Of a stretch of 64,000 nucleotides of DNA, positions 23,601-32,600 are shown one piece after another. The translations under genes were made by a program, and so were the position numbers. The DNA comes from Lumbricus rubellus (lineage: Eukaryota > Annelida > Clitellata > Crassiclitellata > Lumbricidae). The notes beneath the pieces were generated by a model that was not told where the DNA came from, made no database searches, and saw only the letters and a program-made list of their open reading frames with translations. The stretch's first letter is position 1, and the number at the start of each line of letters is the position of its first letter. The stretch is from positions 9,165,713 to 9,229,712 of the forward strand of contig OX243827.1 of the NCBI GenBank assembly GCA_945859605.1. The letters are read 5' to 3'.

Positions 23601-26600
23601 TATTTTTATGCAGTGACTATCCGAAAAAGTATACCCCACTAGTCTTTTTTGCACGCTGAAACAAAGTACGTGTTCTAAGCAAGTATAAACTGCCTATTTC
23701 CCGACTGTCTGCACCTAAAACAGCTCTAGAAACAGTCCTATTAATTTCATTTTGTTGACGTCTCTTATGTTATGTCAATACAAATGTTAGAAAAAGATTT
23801 TTTGAAAAAAAATTTAATTTTTTTTTTGAAAAATTTTTTTTTTTTTGAAATTTTTTTTTTTTTAATAAAAATTTTTTACAAAAATTTTTGGGTCGCGGCC
23901 GTAAAAATGGGTCGGTCGCGTTACCGGAAACACAACACTTTTTTTTACGCCTAACAACATCGTACAAGGATAGAACCCAATACTCTCCATGTTACAGTCT
24001 GACCGTTCTATCTAATCGGCCACCGTGCCGTTAAACCCTCGTTATGTTACTTTATGCCATGAGTTCTTTATAGGGTTTTTGCACTGGTGTGGCATTGCCT
24101 TCTTGGTTTGTCCCCTGCCAATCTTAGGGAATATACAATTTATAAAAACCATACCAAACATTTTGTGCTTCTAGTTTTTTATACTGCATCAAGCCGACTC
24201 CAATTCAAAACACCATCGGCTGCATGCAATCATACTGATTTCATTAGGTGTGGTAAAAACAGTGTAAGAAATTACGAACCTTTTTCGTTTCTGTCGACTT
24301 GTATGAGGCAAAGTTTCGCAGCACCACTCAAGCCGAACTTCTGAGCTGCAATATCTAAGACATTTTCACAGGTTTCGTCACAGGAAATCCCAAACGCCAG
24401 AGTCTTAGTCCTTTCCAGACCCGCATCACAAGTTACCTGGTTCAACACAAGAACAATAACAACTACAGAGTACAGCTAAGCTAACTCATCAACCTTCAGT
24501 TCTAAATAACCATTAACAACAGGTAATGCTTTGTGAGGTAATTAAAATACACCATGTTTAATTAGAGTATGCTAAAGTAATACAGTTCAAAACAATATTC
24601 AATACAACAATACAATAAAAAACGATACTTAGGACAATAATACAATAGAAGACAATACTCAATACAAAACAATACTCAATACAATAATACAGTACAAAAC
24701 AATAATACTATACAAACAAAACAAAGCAAAGCTGAAAGTGCACATGATCATACGACATAACATTGATGGTACACAGCAATTGTGAGTGAAGGTTTGCTCA
24801 AGGCGCCTACACAGTACTCAGCCTCATGAGTTGGAGGCTCAAACCCAAGGCTCGTACTCTACACATTACAGGTCAAATGCTCTACCAAATCAACCAGTGT
24901 GCCCCTCTTACTAACCAACTAACCAAGCAGCATATCAAACACCAAAATAGTCTCAAAGTCAATGCGCACCTTTGTATGTTATATATGAACCCAGATGAAC
25001 AAGAGTTCTTTGAATCAAGGGTAGCAGCTTTCATGGATGGTGACATGCTCTATCAATTGTTCCAAACAATACAATACCTGTGTGACTGCGTACAGGTATT
25101 GCATACAAGGAGATATAACTGTACATCATACCCATTCAATTTACTACATTTTTCATTACTATACATAATAGCCTACATACTACAATACTCTACTATGCTG
25201 CAGCCTGCAAGACACTGGACTACACTATTAAAACACTTCTGCTATAACTCGGGTGTTCACGATAGCAGAACGAAAGCACGAAGTTTGAAATGACTCATGA
25301 CACACGGAACGAATGTGGCTTTTGAGATTAAAATCTTGCATTGTATGACCAAGTTAAACTCCTACTCGTGTCTTTCAATCTGCTCGGTCATGTATATACA
25401 AGGACACAAAAGCTAACAAACCACACAATGCTGTGTATTGTGAAATCCTGTCATTCAGTTGATCCCCTACTTTTATGTGACATTAATGTGCAAAGTAAAT
25501 AATAGGGACTTTGACTTTAAATATGGATTTCACCCGTGTATATAAAAATACAATTGTGGATACAGTACTTGAAAAAATTGGTGAATCTACAAATGTTTGC
25601 AAATCTTGAATCTAGGCCTATCTGGTCAATCTATGACTGATACTCACTTCCGGATAAAACATGGAGTGAGCAAACCAAAATGAACATGGTTGATTAATAA
25701 CAAAAGACATAAGTATTGGTTACAGGTAATTTCTTTCAGGTGGTGAACCTCATGTTTCAGATGACGCATCTGTGACCTGATTAGATTAGATTAGATCTCT
25801 GATTAGATTAGATTAGATCTCTGATTAGATTAGATTAGATGAGATCTAATCTGAAATTAGTTTAGATGAGATCTAATCTGAAATTAGTTTAGATGAGATC
25901 TAATCTGAAATTAGTTTAGATGAGATCTAATCTAAAATTAGATGAGATCTAATCTGATCTAATGTAATATGAGCATTTGCAAATAGCTTCTCACAGCAGA
26001 GCTATTTAGGAATGCTCTCCGCGTGACAGGTCCATGAAATGAGAAAGGTCTTCAAGCAGCAAAGAGATGCAGGTGAATTCCGATACCAGAATCTTGCTAC
26101 AATTTCCAGAGGAAAGGTCATTCCACAATCCACATGGAGGGACTCACATAGCAAAAGCCTGATGCTAGGTTAATGGGGTTCCTGACCGAGGTACAAATAG
26201 ATCAACGCGGCCAGTAGAACGAAGAGGGCTTCAAGATCTTGTAGAAATGGGCTTGCACATCGACTCAAAGAGGTATTCACATGCCAAGATCTAGCTGAAC
26301 CTAACCACTGAAGATGACCACTGTGTTGACAAAATGGAGATGTTTGAATGGTAACACAGTGGTACAGGGATCAGAAGGATGTGGGTCTGATACCGACCAA
26401 CCCCACAAGGTTTACCCAGCCTTCCCTCCCCTTGCTATAAAAGAGCAGTAGAACAGATGGACGCCTTGCAAGCTGCCAGACAGCTAAATGGAACTCCCAT
26501 TAAACTAGCTATCATCTGCAACTACTTGTGATCCATCCGGCTGGGTTCTACAAGTCTCTCAAGTCTTTTTTCTTTGTTCGTGGTTGGGCTGGGAGCGCCT

Positions 26601-29600
26601 CTGAGTAGTTTCTTGAAGGGGCGCTATATAAATGCTCTGAATGAATGAATGAATGAATGAACTATATAATTCAATCTCACAGTACACTTTCAGTGTAAAA
26701 ATGTTTCCACATAAGTTCGAGAGTAGAACTTACTCGAATCTGAATTCCATCTTTCTCGTGCAATTCAAATCGAATATCTCCACCTTGATTCTTCTGCATG
26801 ACGTGCGTAAGAGGACAGTCTCTGAAGTCAAGTGCCACACTGCAGTCATCTGTAATTGAACAAAGTGCATAAAACAACTGAGCCAAAACAGGCATTCATA
26901 ATAATAATAACAATAGTAATTTCTATACTGAAATATTGAAACAATCAGGTTGACAGACCATAGGGCGTAAAAAAAAAGTGTTGTGTTTCCGGTAACCCGA
27001 CCGACCCATTTTTACGGCCGCGACCCAAATATTTTTGTAAAAAAATTTTATAAAAAAAGAAAAAAAATTTCAAAAAAAAAAAATTTTTCAAAAAAAATTT
27101 AATTTTTTTTTCAAAAAATATTTTTTTTACATTTGTATTGACATAACATAAGAGACGTCAACAAAATGAAATTAATAGGACTGTTTCTAGAGCAGTTTTA
27201 GGTGCAGACAGTCGGGAAATAGGCAGTTTATACTTGCTTAGAACACGTACTTTGTTTCAGCGTGCAAAAAAGACTAGTGGGGTATACTTTTTCGGATAGT
27301 CACTGTATAAAAATATTTTACAAAATAAAAATATTTTCCGACCTACCTACCCAATTTTTTTTAGCTCTGTTACCGGAAACACAACACTTTTTTTTTTAGG
27401 CCTAACTGGTTACAGTGCACACTTATGCAATTGAAACAATTCACAAGAACGCACATTACAGAATACACAAATCTTAATTACTAACTGAACAGACAGCCTG
27501 CAATAAACACATCATATCAAAACAGGAGATGCCTAAGACTTCCTGTTAGTAACACTCGTTGGGCCAACACTGGTTGATGATCATAATTCTCACAAAGTGC
27601 ATGTGCACGATTATGGGGCACAGCGGTGTAGGGGTAAGTTTGGGGCCTTGGAGCCATAAGTTTGCGGACTCGAATCCACCTCAAGCCGCCACGTAGGGAC
27701 CCTGAGCAAGTCTTTCACTCGCAATTGCTACTGCACTTCGGCATGAAACTTTGAATCAGTGTCCACACAGTACCTCTGAGTAGAAATCTTGAAGGATGCT
27801 ACAACATGGGCTCAAACACACATACAATCATGTAATATATATATATATTCATTTTATTGTTGTTATAAGTCTACACTTGAGCCACCTCTTCCTAAAAATA
27901 GACTCCAACCACCTTTCAAACTGGTTTCTGATGTAACGGGGTAAAACTAGGTATTTTATCATGGATCATCACACATATCATATATTGTCAAGGGTTGTCT
28001 GGGTGTATGGAGTCTCACATCAGCTCACGTTTAAACATATACTTCCTAAGTTATGCACAGGCAGAATAGGATTGACATAAAAAATTATTTGAACAAGAAC
28101 AAAAAATGTCAAGTGACAAGAAACCTGCAGCAAAATGAGTTCAACGTACACCAACCGCTCGTGACAAAAACCAATCCATATGCAAACATGGTTATAAATC
28201 ATAGCCAATGGTAATTACAAAACGGTCTGTTACGGTATTATTATCATTATTAAGTTTTTATATAGCACACCTTCAAGGTAGTCTACTCAGAAGCGCCCCC
28301 CCAGTCCACCCACGGCTAATTAGGCCCTTTACCGGCAACCTATAATCGTGGACTTTTTTATATGATTATAAGCCGATCGGCCGGTAAAGGGGATAAGGCG
28401 GTTTTTAAGAGCGAAAGAAACATAGTGGTGTGACCTCTAGGCACAAGGCGGAGTGCAACAGGAAGCCAATTCAAGTTTCTATAATCAGCCACTGAGAAAG
28501 AGCACTGCTGCATTATAGTAATCTGTGAGCGAGGGACTATGAGTTCAGCTTGATCAACTGAGCAGAGAGCAGATCGCCGGTTGATACCAGAGGTAAAACA
28601 GCAGTACATGGAAGCCAGACCCTATGCATCACCAGACCACTGCAGAACCCTATAGTATAGGTGAGTGACTGCAGAAATGGAAGCCAGTGGAATACATTCC
28701 GCATGTACTCCATGACTTGGCCAAACTTATGGATATGACCTATAAGACGTGCTGCTATGCGCATAGCCCAGTCACGACACCCAACTGGAAAAACCAACAG
28801 CCAAAATGTGGACTGATCATAAGGTTATGACGTGTTTCATACAACAGTAAACTCTATGTCTATAGAATAATAAAATTAATATCATTTTTTATATAAATTT
28901 GATCTTTTCCATAAAATGAATGAAAGGTGTACACTGTACACCTTACAACTCATTAAAATCCTCCATTATTACCTACTATTAATTAGTAACGTACAAATCG
29001 TAATCGTAAACTCGAAATTTCTAAAGCGCTACTAGAAAGCCAAGCGCGGGGCACCAGCTTATTCACGAGCGCTGTGTTGAGTCAAAAAGGGTTGTCCGTA
29101 AGAGTAGTCCGAGGTGGTCCACATCAAAACCAAACCAAGGTTGACACCTCCAAAGGTCAATAGGTCAAGCAGAGGCATCCCATGGTGGATAAATAATTTG
29201 AAAGAGGTCAGCCTTCACATGATTTAATGACATAAGAGACTTTATGTCGAATGGACAGACACAAAGAGAGAGTTTCAAAACTAGGTCAACAACTTGAAAA
29301 GCTTGTTCACGAGAAACATTTCTTTTTTAGGTACGACCAGAGAGAGATAGCCAGATGATATTGTTGACCCTGATAAGTTTAAGAGGAAGAGAACTGATTT
29401 TAAGTCTTGTAATTGATCACAGTTCAAAGTTATATTATAATCTCTGAATTCGAAACCAATCCTACACTGAACAAGGAAGTTAATGCAAAGCTTTAAGCAC
29501 AGTGGTTATAAACATGTTCAATTGTTCATGTTTTGATGTATTAGTCATTGTTTTAGTTTACAGAGTTCTAGACTTGCTGCAGTTTTAGTATGTGTCACTT

Positions 29601-32600
29601 ATAACTATTGGTAACAGAAGGAAGTATGATATGTAATATAATACATATGTCTATAACACATGCATAAAAATAGTATTACCACATCATAGATTTTTATTTA
29701 TTTTTATTTTTATTCTATTATATAATACGTATGAATAAAATTATAATGCCATAAATGTTTATTTAACTTTTACATAAAATCTATATAAATTTATAAACAT
29801 GAATAAAATTGTACTGTAATGTCATAAATCTTTATTATACTTATATAATAAAATTTGCATCATACAATTAGGCAATACATTTTTAATATGCACAATTGCA
29901 CATAATTATATAGATATATTTGTGCAACAAATGAAGAAACTTGTTTGATAACATTGTAAATTTCTTATTCATACCAATGCGTATATGTGCATGGGTAGGC
30001 CTATGTGTGTGCGCGTATGTGTTGGTGCATTGGACCAATTACTATCTGAAATTTGTTGTACAGACATCAGACATGGTATAATAAACATACATCATCTAGA
30101 GAGCCAATTAAAAGTCAAATGCTTAAAAACAATAATCTTAAATCCAATACAAGTATGTTCTTATAATAATCAACTATTTATACTGCACATTGGTTTACAT
30201 AACATGACATATAAATAAGATATCAGTAAGATTATTAGTATGAAATAATTGTACACTGTGTATTAAAGAAAGCCGCTATTTGCATCTTCATCTCGCCAAA
30301 TGTGTTCTGCTTATCGCCTTAATCTTTTTTTTCTTCCCAGGACTAGGACTGCTTTAGCCCAACATCGGGCGTTTGCTGTGGTTGGTCCCTCCATTTGGAA
30401 TGACCTTCATCCCGCACTAAGAGATAAACTACTGACTCTTTTTTCCTCATGTCTCTCACTCTTTAAAGGCATTTCTTCCCCCCCCCCTTGATTTTTTTTA
30501 TGCTGTACAAGTGTACAGACATGGTTTAATAAGCATACATCATCTATAGAGATAATTAAAGTCAAATGTTTTTTAAAAAATCATAAATTCAATATACATG
30601 TAGGTATGTTCTTGTAATGACCAACTCTGAAAAGTCAATCTGCGAGAGGCACTATATAAACTTAACAGTTAAAATATGACACAGAAAAGCATACTTCAAT
30701 TTAAAAACGAAAGATATCAGACTCACTGTTGATATCCGTTGTATCAAGAGTTTTCATGCAGAGTTTGTACAGATACCATTCCGCTGGAAGATTCTCCAGA
30801 TGAAGAATCTGTTCAATGACATCCTGAGCTGTGCAGGTTTCACTAATTTTTACGACAACGCTTGAAGGTGAACCTGTTATCAGAGACAGAGGGACACACA
30901 CGAGATTTAATACTAAGCTTCGTTTATTTAAAAAAATGAGACAAATCGGGGTGACACACCGCACCCATTTACATGTCAAAGCACATAAATACAGGGGGTA
31001 AAATTTATGTGAACATAACAATGTCATTGATGGCCAGCAAAAAGGACCTTGGGATGAATTTTTTAGCATACTTTACTGATAGAACGAATGATATGTCTTT
31101 ACTCAATTGTTCATGTGCTTCGGTGTTCATTGAGCTCAAACTTCAGACATTATTTTAGCATTCTTAGGCATGCAGTGCAATTACCTCACGCAAAAATGGT
31201 CAAATAAAACATCTTGTTTGATTCACCACGAACATTTATTTATGCTCTGATAAACATTATGATCTTTAAACATTATGATCTTTAACGTAGGTCAACAAAA
31301 GGCTGTGACCTCCTTCTTCGGAATGTCAACAGTTGTCATGAAAGAAATCATGAGCTCCTCCTTCTCACGATCATTCCTACATACCACCTCCCCTACCCGT
31401 CAAACCTCCAGGGCTGCCACATTTTCAACTGGTCACCAAACATAAATCTCCACCCAGCCCAGCGTAAGATGCAGTTATGCGCACATATTTTCCAAAGGTA
31501 TTCAGGCTGCAATAATTATTGCAGCATACCGCACTTGATTTACTGACCTTGTTGCAGCTGATGGAACACAACGAGGTCCTGACATAGATCTTTCTCAACC
31601 AGAAGCTTGTTGCAAACCTCAACTTCTCTGCAGACAAACATAAAATTCTGGTGAGACATGTCTAGTCAAATTATTTTCGCCACAGAGAAAACATGTAAAT
31701 TTACAATGTAACAATTCTGAATAACAATTTTTGGTTAAAAATTAATTACTTCTGGTTAACAATTAACTGTAAATTAGTAAATAATGATTCCTTCTTGGTG
31801 AACTGTAATCAACAGATGCTTTCGAAAGGTGCACAGTGGGATGCATAATTTTATTTCAACTGAAATCAAGGTGTTCTTCTAAATGTAATATAAAATATTT
31901 TGGCATTATACATAGTAGGTACGTGTAGACCTAATATACTGTAGAATCCACAAAATAGTTTTAAAAGTTGTAAACAATAAAAAATTATTTCATTCATTCA
32001 TTCATTTGTTCATTCTTTAGATTTATATTGGGTCCCTTTTTGCTCAGGAACACTCCCAACCCAGCCACTGGAAAAGGAAAAAGGCATGAGAGATTTACGA
32101 AACAAAGTTTGATTGGTCAGATGTAATAAGTTTACTCAGTTTTGAATAGAGGTCCGACAACCGAGAAATGGGTCATGTCAGCCAGATTCCACTCGTTAAA
32201 ACGTGGAAATAAAAAGTGGTAACTTTTCTATGGAAACCCTTCTTGAGAAACAGCCCAATGTTGAGGCACAGTAGCCAAGTGAATAGAGCGCTCCTCCATC
32301 TCCAACCTCACCTCACAATTGCTCATTGTCACTGATGTTCTGTTGTTCAGAAGAAGGATGGCAATATCAAATGCAGTACAATACCACTGTGGTTTCAAAC
32401 TGTTAAAAAAGTACAACTCTTGGAAGATCTTTAAACATTATAAATCTCAAGAAACTGAATTTTGCAAGAGACATTATCATAATTGCAAATAAAATCATAA
32501 CTCAAGCCTACATTTTATAATAAAAAAGAAAAAGCACGTAACCACAGAAACAACCTACTGATGAGTGACATTGGTTCCCAGTAGTTCTTAGTAACTTTCA

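Noticed and set aside
24826..25293. 155-codon plus-strand ORF
   Set aside because: Lies in intron 4, starts inside a tRNA-like SINE fragment, and shows no domain or family pattern.
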